Shown piece by piece: positions 21,640-33,335 of a stretch of 64,000 bases of DNA. How positions within the stretch are numbered: the first letter of the stretch is position 1; each line of letters opens with the position of its first letter. A program made the position numbers and the translations under genes. Origin of the DNA: Aplectana chamaeleonis (Eukaryota; Nematoda; Chromadorea; Rhabditida; Cosmocercidae); the NCBI GenBank assembly GCA_029168955.1, contig JAPDOI010001357.1:1-64000 (forward strand). Direction: 5' to 3'. The notes below the pieces were generated by a model. That model saw nothing but the letters and a program-made list of their open reading frames with translations, had not been told where the DNA came from and did no database searches.

Positions 21640-22600
21640 CACCATTTATTGTGCGTGGTCCGATTGGAAGTGCGCCAAGCGACAGGGAACGTGCGCGGGA
21701 CCCGAATGAAAATGCGCAAAGCGCAGGGTAGAGAGTGCGAGACCCAACCAAGAGTGCGCCAAGCGCCGGGGAACGTGTGCGGAACTTGACTGAAAATTCA
21801 CCAAGCGCCGGGGAACGTGTGCAGGACTTGATTGGAAGTGTGCCAAACCCCACAGAACGTGTGTGGGACCTGACTGGAAGTGCGCCAAGCGCCGGGGAAC
21901 GTGCGCGGGACCCGAATGAAAATGCGCAAAGCGCAGGGTAGAGAGTGCGAGACCCAACCAAGAGTGCGCCAAGCGCCGGGGAACGTGTGCGGGACTTGAC
22001 TGAAAAGGCACCTTGCGCCGGGGAACGTGTGCGGAACTTGACTGAAAATTCACCATGCGCCGGGGAACGTGTGCAGGACTTGATTGGAAGTGCGCCAAGC
22101 GCCAAGGAACGTGTGCGAGACCCAACTGTGAGCGCGCCAAGCGCCGGGGAACGTATACGGTGCCCAACTGGAAGCGTGCCAAACCCCACAGGACGTGTGT
22201 GGGACCTGACTGGAAGTGCGCCAAGCGCCAGGGAACGTGCGCGGGGCCCGACTGAAGATGCGCGTAGCGCAAGGGAGAGTGTGCGGGACCCAACCAAAAG
22301 TGCCCCAAGCGCTGGGGAACGTGTTCGCGACCCAACTTCGGGTGCGCCAAGCGCCGAGGAAAGCGTGCGGGATCCAACTGGGAACGCGCCAAGCACCGGG
22401 TAACGTGTGCGGCACCCAACTTCTGGTACGCCAAGCGCCGAGCAAAGAGTGAGGGACCCAACTGGGAGGGCGCCAAGCGCCGGGGAAAGTGTGGGACTCG
22501 ACTGAAAAAGCGCCAAGCGCCGGGGAAAGAGGGCGGGACCCAGCTGGGAGCACGCCAAGCGTTACGGATCGTGTCTTTGACCCAGCTGGGAGGACCGGCA
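21640..22600 (+). repeat. 42-bp minisatellite array R3
   Basis: About 22 units of GTGTGCGGGACCCAACTGG followed by AAGTGCGCCAAGCGCCGGGG and AAC. A larger block (about 21660-21780) is duplicated at 21890-22000. The unit is about 74% identical to R1 (minus strand) over all 42 positions by my alignment. Confidence 0.9.
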
Positions 22601-22821
22601 AAGGAGTTAAAATCGAAAACGCGGTTGCGATCCATCCGTTCATCTAGTCGTTATTGGGTTCGGAAACCAAGAAAAAGGGTGTGAACTGTGGTGGTGGTAG
22701 AAGGGGTGGGAGAGTGTTATGCAAGAGGGGTCTACTACATACACAACTGCATGAACATATGAAAAGTTATATCTGAGCGCGTAATGTGTCTTTAAAGGGA
22801 AACCTTTGCTAAAATAAAGTG

Positions 22822-23457
22822 AAATTATCTAACTGTTTTGCTTTGCTACGGATTAGTATGATTTGGAAATTTAACATTTGTGAGAAACTCGTTAAAAGAA
22901 GTGAAATGTCTTATGCTACTGATTTGGCATGGGAATAAACTCAAAAGAAGCGCTAAAAACTCAGTGAAATGATTCATCGTTGATTTGGCTGTGCACTTAT
23001 TCACTAAACAACAAAAGTTGAGTGTGACATTGAAAGGCCAAATCACGCGCTTCTCTTCTGAAATCAACCTAACGCTTGCAGTTTAGGTTAACAAGTCTCA
23101 GGTCCTTGCAAAATTATGTTGTGTCCCATGAAAGTGGAAATAACATCACGTAGTGTGTTTATGCGAATGTCGTCAACTAAGAGAACTGCTGTCACACGAA
23201 TACATAAATAAATGCTCAGTAAGAAGTGTGTGATTTGGTTTTCAATGTCACACTCAATTTTTGTGGTTTGGTAAACAAGTGCACAGCCAAATCAACGATG
23301 AATCATTTCACTGAGTTTTTAGCGCTCCTTTTGAGTTTATTCCCATGCCAAATCAGTAGCATAACACATTTCACTTCTTTTAACGAGTTTTTCACAAATG
23401 ATACATTTCCAAATCATACTAATCCGTAGCAAAGCAAGACAGTTAGATAATCATTGC
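22822..23457. repeat. Foldback element, GATTTGGC class
   Basis: Arms about 22822-23050 and 23225-23455. They start ATTATCTAACTGTTTTGCTT and end with the complement. Inside the arms GTGAAATG and TGATTTGGC alternate at roughly 60-65 bp. The terminal word matches the foldback at 63013, so both belong to one family. Confidence 0.85.
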
Positions 23458-24430
23458 TTTTTTGAGAGCTCTATGGAAATACTTCGACTGGTAGTCTTAC
23501 CAATCGGTGGTTCATTTCATTTGTCTTGAATGGTGCCCCCCCCCCCGTCAAGGATAGTGCCTAGACCCTGTACAGTTGGGTCATTTTGAAACTCATTTCT
23601 TCATTTTTTCGACTTTCAATAAGTAAATTAATTTTTTTTCAAAAAAACTAGTAAGTCAATCTTGTTATTAAATCAATCAGGGTATCAATAAGTTGACAGT
23701 AACGAGTTTACATTGGTTTCGTTCCTATCCTAAGACCGGTGTAAACGACCTATATATAAGTAATGTTAGTAAGTTAAAAGAAATGTTAAAATATTTCAAA
23801 AAGTAAGTGGAACTACCCCGGAACTCTTCAGTAAGGAGGGTAGCTCCACTTAATAGTGAGTCTGACTACTTATAAGTGTCTTAGAATATAGAAAAAGGAA
23901 GCGTTGATTAATAAGAGGTTAAATAAATATGATATACCACAAGAGACTTAACAAAATCAGAGAATTAAGAAAGGTTAAAAAAACTGTAGCAAGGAAGAAC
24001 AAATGAATCACATAAGATTAGGAAACGTTAAGAGTAAAATTTGAGAAGAAGTTATACGTTAGAGTTAGCAAAAGGGTGAATCCAAGAAATTAAAGGATAA
24101 GGATTAATGAAATAGGAGTAAGGAAAAGGAAAGGAGTTAAAGAAAAGGGAGAACATAGGAGATGTAAACAAAATCAGCAATTAATAGGTTTGATACAGCA
24201 ACAATTGGCTGCGTATCTTAATAAAGGTTAGTTCAAATGAAGCAGATTAGCATGCAAAAACAAAAGTGAGGATAGCAAGAACATCAATAATCGTTATCAG
24301 CGATGTACCCACTTGCAACCAACGCTACACAAACCACAAATATGCATAATCGAATGGTAAATGAATAAGTAGAAATTACATAAGTCGTACTATCATAGTA
24401 AAACTTCTTTTTAATACCTTCAAAAGATAA
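23458..24430. other. AT-rich region, possible 3' flank of the Penelope-like element
   Basis: About 1 kb of A+T-rich sequence with no ORF. It may hold the 3' untranslated part of the minus-strand Penelope-like element; the true end could not be located. A run of C lies near 23540. Confidence 0.3.
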
Positions 24431-24436
24431 TTATTT

Positions 24437-26286
24437 CTAGAAAAATTTAAGAATACTATCGTACACCATCTTATTAAGATATTCATTTTCTTTGGTCAAA
24501 GAAGTTTTGAGTGTAATCAATCTACTCTTGAAATCGTCAAAATAAGTACAAGTACGAGATATCCTGAGAGTTTCTGTATAAATAGTGGTTTTCTTAATAT
24601 CAATTGAAATGAAAGAATCGTTATGTGGTAACCTTTTGACGTCAAAACTGAAACTATCCGTTTTATTATAAAGCTTGGTTGAAAGCACATTATCAATAAC
24701 TTCTATATCTAAATCCAGATAATTACACCTGTATTCACTAACATGTGTTGTTTCAAGTTTCAGTGTGTTTTCATAAATTTTAATTAACAAAGAGTTCACA
24801 TATTCAGTATTAACATTATGCAGAATCAAAATATCATCCTTATATCTGAAAGGATAAAAATTGCGTATATTCAAATTTTTGATTAAAATTTTTTATTCAA
24901 AATAAGACATTGTCAGATCTGCCAACAAATGTCTAACATTACCTCCTTGTGGAACACCCTGTATTGTTTGAATATTAAGCCGCTAAAACGGCAAAAACTG
25001 TTTTTAAGCAAATAATTTGTAAGATAGATCACATCTTGTAACTGATAATATCTAGTATAGTTACTATTGTTGATTACATCAGTGTAATATATCTTGTCAA
25101 AACCATTATATGCTATATATTTCTTATTAGATAGAATTATAAAAGCAAATATGAAGAATATTAGTAATATTATGCATAATAACGGAATGTGAAAGATTAG
25201 TAAACATATTTGTAAAATCCGCGGAAAACAATTTCATATTATCTATTTTAATTTTCTTGAGTAAATTACTGATATCAATATTATCAATAGCCCAATATTC
25301 TAGAAAGTTTTCATTTCTGGTTTTTATAGTATTAATGTAATTCTTGAAATGGTTCTTAACATGTAGGAATATATGTTTGAGTTCTAATGCTAAAGGTTTA
25401 ATACTACTACTAGCCGCTCCAGTAATAAAACGAAATTTAATGGGATTTTTGTGTAATTTCGGTAAACAATATATTAATGGGATGCAAGGATTAGTGAAGT
25501 CAAACTTTTTGAAATTTCGAACACAGAAGTTTACATGTCTATTAATAATATCTTGACCTATTCCATAGTTGTTCTTCTGTAAGTTACTTGTGTGTTGGTC
25601 ATATTCTTAACTACCAACTTGTTATTCTCATTTTCAATTCCCATTTCCTTCATAATGCTATGAGAATATAATTTTCTACAAACTGTACCATAATTATTAC
25701 TAGCCTTATCTTGAGGGAAAATAACAAAATTACTGTGTAAAAATTCTAAATAATGCTTATTGTATTTGTATTCATAACTATAATAGGTGGAGTCATTATT
25801 TATTTTGGACTTAAACATTTTATAGAAATTATGAGTAAGAATAATTCTAATATCAGCAATTTGAGCGTCATTAAGTTTATAATTCTTAATAAATAACTTA
25901 ATGACTTCTTTAGTAGTATTATCTATCCAGTCATACATACCTTTTTTACTAACTAATCCAGGTATTCAAAACTTAGTTCCCTTTTCCATGATGTTTTTAA
26001 GTGAGTAGTCTTTAATTATGCTCAAATCTCTAGTAATAACATGATTGTGATACCCATCAATAAAATTATCAACACCCCCTTTCACACAAACACAATCAGC
26101 ATTTAAAATGTTAAGTAGATTCTCTTCATTAAGTGATCTTAAGAAATTGTTATAATTAAAAATTATGTTTGAAATTGGTAAAGAATAAGTATAAACCACT
26201 CTAGCTTCCTTATAGTTGTTATTACTATTAGAAATACCCTTTATAGCTGCATTATTTATGATTCTATTAATATTTATGTCATTTAA
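24437..26286 (-). pseudogene. PLE linker and reverse transcriptase, frame-damaged
   Basis: Begins NDININRIINNAAIKG and carries CVC near 26084-26095. An in-frame TGA follows KGTKF at 25966-25968, after which the same frame continues IPGLVSKKG to a TAG at 25558. RT motifs then appear in shifted frames: LPKLHKNPIKFRFITG (about 25440), FSADFTNMFTN (motif A, about 25230), QGVPQGGN with LLADLTMSYFE (motif B, about 24960) and RYKDDILIL (motif C, about 24840). The final frame runs to 24437 with KRLPHNDSF and CTYFDDFKSRL. At least three frame breaks in AT-rich sequence show this copy is inactive. Confidence 0.8.
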
Positions 26287-26714
26287 AGGCACAGTAAAAC
26301 CTTAGAGGTAATTTTTGATATTTTGGTCCGGTCGCCGTCTATAGCAATCCTGCCAAGCGCGAATTCTCAGTTCGCTCAAATAAGCAAGAAAAGGCTAGGA
26401 AAAAATCGGCCACGCCTCCTTGAACGAAAAAATGGGCAACGCCCACTGGCAGGTTTCCGACCTCAATAGGGAGGAGACGCGCGAATGATTTTATTCAAAA
26501 TTTATGTCCTTCCTTTTGTTTTCGGTCTGGCTTTATAATCACGAGACAACTCGTCCGCGAACTTCTACCAGTTCAAATTCTTAATTTTTGAGGAGCCGTA
26601 ACTCAGTTTGTAGTGAGTTCTGAGCGACTCTGGAGACATCATTGTGATCAGCGTAGAATTTTCTCTAAGAAAGGCAGAAAAACGAAAAATCGAATCCGAG
26701 CTTGGACTGTGGCT
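26287..26714. mobile_element. TTAA-type MITE, AGGCACAGTCC family, copy 1
   Basis: TTAA at 26283-26286 and 26715-26718. TIRs AGGCACAGT... and ...ACTGTGGCT match after one substitution. The interior has TTTTTGATATTTTGGTCCGG and GTCGCCGTCTATAGCAA, shared with the copy at 34003-34476. TTAA targeting suggests a piggyBac-like or PIF-independent TTAA family; the mobilising transposase is unknown. Confidence 0.85.
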
Positions 26715-26729
26715 TTAACATGTTATGTA

Positions 26730-26933
26730 TAGTTGAGTCCACCAAGAGCGTCTCATTTACTGGTCAATGAGAAGCGGTCGATTGGAGATCAATGAACATG
26801 AAACTCGTTGCAGCACAACCGCTCTCGCTCAATCGGTGTCGAGCGTGCTGGTATGGGATTCATGCACATTGATCCCCAGCCGACCGCTTCTTATTGATAA
26901 AAAAAAATGAGACACTCTTGGTGGACTCCACTA
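26730..26933. mobile_element. TA-targeted MITE
   Basis: TA at 26728-26729 and 26934-26935. TIRs TAGTTGAGTCCACCAAGAG and ...CTCTTGGTGGACTCCACTA, followed inward by CGTCTCATTT. A 204-bp element of Tc1/mariner-type targeting. Fifteen bases of host (PLE) sequence separate it from the TTAA-type MITE. Confidence 0.85.
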
Positions 26934-27745
26934 TATGAATTTAGTACTAAAATAAACAAAATCTTTTTCAATGTTATTATTAACTTTTTCGAACTTGTAT
27001 TGAAAACTAACCATTAGACTAATAAGAATATGTCTGACCTTGGGCGCTAAGTCATCAACAAATCCGTCATGATGACATTTTTGAATTATATGTTTGACAA
27101 AACTTTTGTTAAGAGAGCTAATAAACACATAAATTTTATATGTATCATTAAAAGAACTGATCTTTTCGAAAAATTCTTGTAGATTAAAATCAGTTTTCTT
27201 CTTTTTATTACGTCTAGAACTCCTTATCCTGTTTTTAACAACTGAGAGACAAAAATATGGCTGATTAGGTTTGGGAATATCCGAGATGTTCCCAAATCCC
27301 TTAATATTATCGTTCAATCCCAGAGGAAAAGCCGTATTTAAAAGTTTAATCCAGAAAAGCTCTTTTTCATTTAAAACGGATTTATCAACGTTAGTATCTA
27401 AATTATTTAAAATCTGGATTTCTACTTGTTTAGCAGTGCATGTAATGAAATGATCGTAAAGGTAGTTACTAATATCCTGCTTATTAATGTGATATCTATG
27501 ATCTCTAACTCTATCTTTAAATTTACGGGTGGAAAAACCAAGGTACTGCAAACCACATTGTTTGCATGTTAAACAAAAAATAATATTTTCAGAATTACAA
27601 TCTGTGCAACTTTTAACAAATGTAAATATTTTAAGTTTGGTAGAATTACTGATTATGAATGCATCTTTATTAGTAGTTTTGCAAATTGTACAATTTGCAT
27701 TACTACAATGACTAGGACTTAAATCATTACCAACATTCAGCGTGT
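26934..27745 (-). CDS. PLE N-terminal part: Cys motif plus GIY-YIG endonuclease
   Basis: Open from a stop near 27780 down to the MITE. It starts with LSPSHCSNANCTIC and SCTDCNSENIIFCLTCKQCG, Cys/His pairs as in PLE endonucleases. The nuclease core follows: YLGFSTRKFKDRVRDH (the YIG strand and the Arg/His helix), then NEKELFWIKLLNTAFPLGLN with the expected catalytic Glu. A basic RRNKKKK stretch follows. Such nucleases nick DNA to prime reverse transcription at the target. The 5' ATG was not identified; upstream sequence is cut by H3. The ORF runs without a stop into the MITE junction and continues in frame in the linker once both MITEs are ignored. Confidence 0.75.
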
Positions 27746-27789
27746 AGCCATGTTCAAAAAGTATATGCCTTGTTTCTTATCTGCAGGAA

Positions 27790-29584
27790 CAGGGGTGTGC
27801 GGAAATTTTTCAAAAAATTTCAGAAAACAGAAAACAGAAAATCGAGTTTGTCAGAAAACAGAAATCAGAAAACAGAAAGGCCAAAACGACCAGAAAACAG
27901 AAAACAGAAATCAGAAAACAGAAAATTCTCAGAAAAAATACTCATTGCATTTTAATTTTTTTCAATGAAAGAGTGTAATTCTGAACATCTTCCCTATACA
28001 TGTAATACAATATCTACGAGACTGGAAAAATAATTAATAAGACATTGATAGTAGCGATGGCACGTCAATGACAGGTAGATCATCTTTGAAGGCACTCACT
28101 CTGAGAGTTTTAGCCGAGAAATAGCCCACCAGGCTCCACAGTGGTTCTTGATATGTTATCTCTCGAATTTTTCTAGATTGTCTCTCGATTATTAGGCGGC
28201 TGAGATCATGTTGTTCACGGAATAGTCTAGAAGTAGCCACACGCGACGCGGCCTTTTCCGGCTCGCCGAGCAGCCGCCTTGGCCTCCTGCAGCTCGGCGG
28301 GCCCAAGTACCGTAAACTTGGGTAGTTGAACCGACCGCGGTGTTGACATTCAAATCATGCCTCCGAAATGCCTCGTGTACAGCTCAACTCCGCAATGCCG
28401 TACAGTCCGCAAAGTGCACGCCGATTGCGGAAGAGTGCTGCGGCACGGTTGCGATTATCCTCAGACAGGGATTTAGGGTCGCCCGAGCGGTTTTTACCTT
28501 TGGTACCCAGGTGATCCCACGTCCCTGTCTGAAGATACTCGCAACCGCGCCGCAGCCCGCTTTCGCAGTCAGCGTGCATTTTGCGGACTGAACGGCAATG
28601 CGGAGTTGAACTGTACATCCCTTGGAGAGCATTATTTGACGTCACTTTCGCGACGAACATTTTTTGGCGGTTATTTCTAGGCTACCACGCGGCAACCAGC
28701 TACTTCCCGACCATTTTCCGGCTATCACGCAGAAAGCCGGCACTTCTTGGCTACTTATTGGCTATTGATCGGGTGAATTTCTCAGAGAACGCCAGTACGT
28801 CAGCACAGTAGAGGTTGCATCCCTTGTTGTCAGCAGCTGCTGCTGACAGGTAACAGCAGCATTAGCCATAGATATCGAGGGGTTCAACCCCAGCAAGTGT
28901 TGGAATCATATACCGCTGTCTGCAACAGCTGCTGTTGACAGCGAAGGTTTGCACTCGAACTTTGCCCTGGGATGCTACCCCTATTGTGCCGAAGTACTGA
29001 GTAGGTGAGCAGTGTTTGAGAAAAAATCAGTTGCTGAGTTCTCTTCATGAGAAAGCAGGTTTCACCATCACAAAGTGAGAGAAGTGAAAAGTTGCACTAG
29101 AAACGCACAAAAAAGAGCTTAGAACAGCTAATTGGTAGGGTTGTGCACGAACTAACACGATTCGTATAAGTGCTGGTTTTTTTCGTTTAACAACCTATTC
29201 ATGCTTTTGCGGAAGCGGCAACTGCCGCGCAATATCAGTAGAAAAATGAGAAATCAAATGTTTGATACCGCTACCGAGCATCTGATTTCTCATTTTTCTA
29301 TTGATAATCCGCAGCATTTGCCGCTCCGCAAAAGTATGAATACGGTGTAACAGCAAGTCGAAAGACGACAAAACAAACATACATAGAAATTTAGTTAATT
29401 GTGGGCAAGGTGACAACCAGCGATATTTTATTCCTGAGCTGTCGAGCAGTCCTGGTTTTCGTTGATTCTTGCTGATTTTTTTTCTGATTTTTGCAAGTTT
29501 TTCAGAAATCAGAAAACAGAAAGGCCAAAATGGCCAGAAAACAGAAATCAGAAAACAGAAAACAGAAATTTCCGCACACCCCTG
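27790..29584. mobile_element. hAT-like element H3 (1.8 kb)
   Basis: Ends CAGGGGTGTGCGGAAATTT and ...AAATTTCCGCACACCCCTG. Flanks TGCAGGAA (27782-27789) and TGCAAGAA (29585-29592) agree at 7 of 8. Subterminal parts are strings of CAGAAAACAGAAATCAG in the same orientation at both ends, including AGGCCAAAACGACC / AGGCCAAAATGGCC. The interior has a palindrome (28376-28617) and AAATAGCCGAG words. Confidence 0.8.
28376..28617. repeat. Palindromic MITE inside H3
   Basis: Inverted arms: GTACAGCTCAACTCCGCAAT (left) against ATGCGGAGTTGAACTGTAC (right), also TCAGACAGGGA / TCCCTGTCTGA nearer the centre. Overlapping ORFs on both strands are palindrome artefacts. Confidence 0.75.
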
Positions 29585-29689
29585 TGCAAGAAGCCGCGTT
29601 GCCACTACTATCTTGCAGTCTTAGCAGCGGAGCGGTTGTTTCTCCATTTCTACCACTATTTTTTTTAAGAAAAAACAACTTGACTTCTA

Positions 29690-30445
29690 GAGATTGACGA
29701 TATCGTAGAAAGGAAACTTTTGGAAAAAAGTTGTGAAATTTCTGAAAGTTGGGCTCCGCAGAAAAAGTCAAGGATTTGGAATTGCTCTAAAATGTCGTGA
29801 AATTGTTCCATTAGATTGGGCCATCAAACTGATTTCCTAAATGTAGTAAAATTGTTGAATTGATGTGGCTGTATAGTTGGTATATATATGCAGACAACAT
29901 AATCATTAAATGTAGTGAAAGTGTTGCAAATAAATTTGGCAGGCGCTGTATGAATTATCAGAGTCAAATCACGCGTCAGAAGGTCCTCTGGCGAGCAAAT
30001 AAAGACAAAAAGAAAAAAGCTACTTCTCAATTAACAGTGCTGAACGAAATGTGGTCCTATGGGCTAGAAATAAGGTTTTCGAATGTTATTCTGCCTTTGC
30101 GGTGCACCTCCCACTAAGGTACTAGACCTTCCCTCACCGATTAGATAAAAATCACGAAAACGAAATTTAACACAATTTATTAGCTACTAAAGCTATGCCT
30201 CCATGTCCTCAATGCATTCACTCCAAACTAAACCCCTTCTGACGCGTGATTTGACTCTGATAATTCATGGAGCGCCTGCCAAATTCATTTGCAACAATTT
30301 CACTACATTTAATGATTATGTTGTCTGCATATACCAACAACATCCTAATCAATTCAACAATTTTACTACTTTTCGGAAATCAGTTCGATAGGCAAGTCTA
30401 ATGGAACAATTTCACGACATTCTAGAGCAATGCCAAATCACGTTG
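29690..30445. repeat. Foldback element, GATTTGG/TGAAAT class
   Basis: Complementary arms around AATTGCTCTAAAATGTCGTG, GAAATTGTTCCATTAGA and TAAATGTAGTAAAATTGTTG (29770-29850) against their complements at 30345-30430. A central AATCACGCGTCAG is present in both orientations. Same architecture as the foldbacks at 7.6, 22.8 and 63.0 kb, but diverged. Confidence 0.75.
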
Positions 30446-30664
30446 CGTTCCTAATTGAAGGTTGGCGCAAACCCTACGCCATATGCTATAACATAGGTGC
30501 ACCCAGTTTGAGCCAACCTTCAATGAGGAATGCAAAGTATCCCCAGGATCCATACCGACTGTACCTCTTCGCTACGTTGCATAATCACATAGGAAATTGA
30601 AAATGGAAGAGATAAGGCTTTTATTCGGGAGTGCACAGGATCCCCTTTTCACCTGCACTCGCTG

Positions 30665-30850
30665 CTATAGTTCGGGTAACCAGAAAAGGGATAGCTGCGG
30701 ACACCTCAGCAGACCGCGCTGCGTCGTGTGCGGCCACGAGAAATGTGATGATCGATCGGCGCACGCGACAGGTGCGCGGCCTGCTGAGTGGCCCGCAGCT
30801 ATTCCTTTCGCGGATACACCCACCATACCCTATTGCGCCAGGGCGGCGTG
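30665..30850. repeat. Palindromic MITE, TAGCTGCGG family, copy 1
   Basis: AAAAGGGATAGCTGCGGACA and CTCAGCAG face CTGCTGAGTGGCCCGCAGCT and ATTCCTTTCG. A second copy lies at 58875-59030; the two would encode similar peptides only because they share the palindrome. Confidence 0.75.
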
Positions 30851-31075
30851 GTTTGTGGCAGCCGTCTCTCATCCGCTCTCTTCCGTTAGTCATCGACTTT
30901 CTTATGGCCCCGTCAAATGTCCGTATGACCGGCGATCATGCTCAGAAACGATGAGTTTGTTCAATACCTTTGCCATGGCCACTGGACAGTCCAGTGGACG
31001 CGCACGCCGATCGCGTGGGCGGACAGTCTCATTATGGCAGACTATGAGTTCAGCAGGCTGAATCACTAGACGAAA

Positions 31076-31216
31076 AATACCGTACGGTACCGATTGCCAC
31101 TGAGCCATAAAACACTGCAACTTTCATTTGAGAGTTTGAGTCGATCGGTCCGATATAGAAATGCAACTGATATCATTATTTTATGCCGTTGTGGCAATCG
31201 GTACCGCACGGTATTT
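31076..31216. repeat. Short palindrome with GGTACCGATTGCCA ends
   Basis: ATACCGTACGGTACCGATTG at the left and CAATCGGTACCGCACGGTAT at the right are complementary. The end resembles the CCGGACGGCACCGATTGCCA words at the outer ends of the large foldback in H2, suggesting related termini. Confidence 0.7.
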
Positions 31217-32867
31217 GGAGTTTACTGGCTGAATCATGTTCCCAAAAAAAATTATGTTCCCGTTCCCAAACGATACGCTCACCCACCGCGTGAGCGGGCT
31301 TTTGCATTCGGACGCGCATGAATGCTACAGTCCTGCTTTCGCATAGATTACCTCATGGTTAAATTGAATTCCGCAAAAGGTTGGCTACTCTTGTCAGGGA
31401 AATAGAGTGTGGTCCTGGTTATACCTACTCCGACGGGACAAATCACAGGATAACTGTCATTATAAGGTACTGCCGTTTGACACGAGCGACATGAAAATGT
31501 TTTGCAACATTCATATAAGAATTCGCGTCACTCGATCTGGATGCAGAGCTGCAAGTTCTATTTTCAATTCATCCCTTGTAGCAGTAGTGCACCTCTCGGT
31601 ATTCGGAGTTTGCTCTATTGGACACCTTCACCGTACTGAGGCAATCCAAGATGAGCAGCTGAGCAAAAAAAAACGCGGCGGAGTAGCGCACCTAGCAGTT
31701 TGATTTGTCGCCGCACCGCGTGCTGAGTCTTTTCCCGATTTGAAATTCGCCAAGTTGCAGCATTTGATTTTTTTTCAGATTTAAACTCGTTAAATGATAA
31801 GAAAAATCAGAAAAATAGCAAAAGAAGCCTGAAGTGAGAGAAGGAATAGATTAAGGAAAGTTTTTCAAAAACCAAACAACTGAGGAAAAATGAATGTGTT
31901 AATAAGGAAGAGCGAAACACCGACGAAACGATGACATTACTACGATACTCTGGTCTGCAGTATTTCGCCGCTGTACGCAAGATTGTGTGCGCCTAAATCA
32001 CACGGCAAGCCGCGGCAGTGTGTAACTAGGGCCTATAGGCTGTAGGAAAGCGGTTCCAACGCGTGCGGGTACGGAGCGGAGGTTAGAGACAGCGAGAGAG
32101 CGGGGGGCAGACGGAGGCAGCGGATTCGCGGGCGTCGCACGCGCCATAAGTGACGGGAATTTCGAATTTTTTCCGGAGGATATATATTATATATCAACTT
32201 TAAGAAATTATTGAACGATCTTCCTAGATTCCGCTGATTACACTTCACAGGAAACAATTCAAACTGTTTTGAAAGAACTTCAGCCGTACTAAGTGATATC
32301 TACGTTTGAAATTGTTCCAGTTTTGATCAATTCGTATGGTTCGTTTGGTGTCATCAATGATAAGCTGTCCGACCGTGCTCTGAGAATAAAACCCCCCTTA
32401 GTCCTGGAAACACCTCTCTTTATAGAATTATTAGCTTTTTCCGAATACTATGTTATGATATTCTTTTGTCTCAATGCAGAGTATAACAACAGATTTTCTC
32501 CTCTAATCTGAAAACTTGCAGACTTAGGGTGCTAATTTCAGCAAAGCGGTGGATCTGCCGAGTCGAGTCAACAAAGTTCTGTGCCTGCTTCGGCCCCTGC
32601 TCCTCCTTTAACGCAACAGCTGAAATTTTCCGCTGAAAAGGTTTGTTTTCTGTTCTATGTGGGAAAAGATTGTTTATTATATCATCGCGTGAACAACCCA
32701 AGGTATTACACGATGTAGTGTTAGATGTGGAAACTCGGAGTACAAACAAAGGCCACCCACCGTAGGCTTGCGAAAAAGAGAAACGGTTTCCTCAGTAAAG
32801 ATATGTGAGAAGATGAAGAGGTTTGAACGGTGTCAGATGTTGCTATCACTTATTACTGAACAGTAAC

Positions 32868-33335
32868 TGGGCTATTTTGATGCCACATGAGGGCTATTTC
32901 AATGCCACAGGTGGTTCAGTACGATGCCACATGTGGGTTTTTCTGATGGTTCCCACCACGGTCTCCGTGGGCGGATCTGAGTGATCCTTCAAAGGCTACT
33001 TGAAGTCACCTTCCAGGATCGGCCTCGAAATGCCGAGTGAGAATTCGGTGAGATGGAGCGTTTTTTATACCCTTCGGTTTGTTTATTCTGAGCATGATAC
33101 TGATACCGGAAAAGAACTCAATTCTCAAAAAGTTCAAGATTGTAATGCCATAGCGATGCCACAGCGGTTCAAGATTGTAATGCCATAGCGATGCTTTTTC
33201 GAGCACAGCATGATTTGGTATGCCATAGCGATGCTATTCTGAGGAAGAGCTGCATTTCAATGCCATAGCGATGCTATATCGCGCAAAAGCTGCGTTTCAG
33301 TGCCATAGCCATGCTATAGCCATGCAAAAATTATC
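32868..33335 (+). repeat. Dispersed repeat with ATGCCATAGCGATGC units, copy 2
   Basis: Plus-strand counterpart of 10945-11460, with GATGCCACATGTGGG, the ACCACGGTCTCCGTGG hairpin, TATA module M4 and repeated ATGCCATAGCGATGC at the right. Confidence 0.6.
32990..33075 (-). promoter_or_regulatory. TATA-box module, copy M4 (short)
   Basis: Minus strand: GGGTATAAAAAACGCTCCAT, TCTCACCGAATT, CTCGGCATTTCGAGGCCGA, CCTGGAAGGTGACTTCAAGT. The Sm-like block seen in M1-M3 is missing here; the sequence goes directly to the CACGGAGACCGTGG hairpin. Confidence 0.4.

Larger units (their letters stand above)
24431..27789 (-). mobile_element. Penelope-like element with permuted domains (Naiad-like)
   Basis: On the minus strand the order is Cys-rich segment, GIY-YIG endonuclease, linker with a Cys-x-Cys motif, reverse transcriptase. 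Canonical Penelope elements have the endonuclease at the C-terminus. An N-terminal endonuclease linked by a CxC domain is the published arrangement of the Naiad/Chlamys clade. MITEs at 26287-26714 and 26730-26933 interrupt the linker, and the hAT-like element H3 begins at 27790. No terminal repeats or hammerhead ribozyme could be assigned. Confidence 0.75.
30446..32867. other. Repeat-derived region without a recognised gene
   Basis: Holds two palindromes listed separately (30665-30850, 31076-31216), an inverted pair of TTGAAGGTTGGCGCAAACCC-type sequence near 30455-30530, and otherwise unassigned sequence. ORFs near 31407 and 32293 have no family signature. Confidence 0.35.

Noticed and set aside
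24431..27789. Canonical Penelope element with C-terminal endonuclease
   Set aside because: The endonuclease lies upstream of RT on the coding strand, and frame continuity across the MITE sites ties it to the RT's N-terminal side.
30597..31061. ORFs at 30.6-31.1 kb and 58.8-59.2 kb with similar peptides
   Set aside because: The similarity comes from two copies of one palindromic MITE, not from homologous genes.
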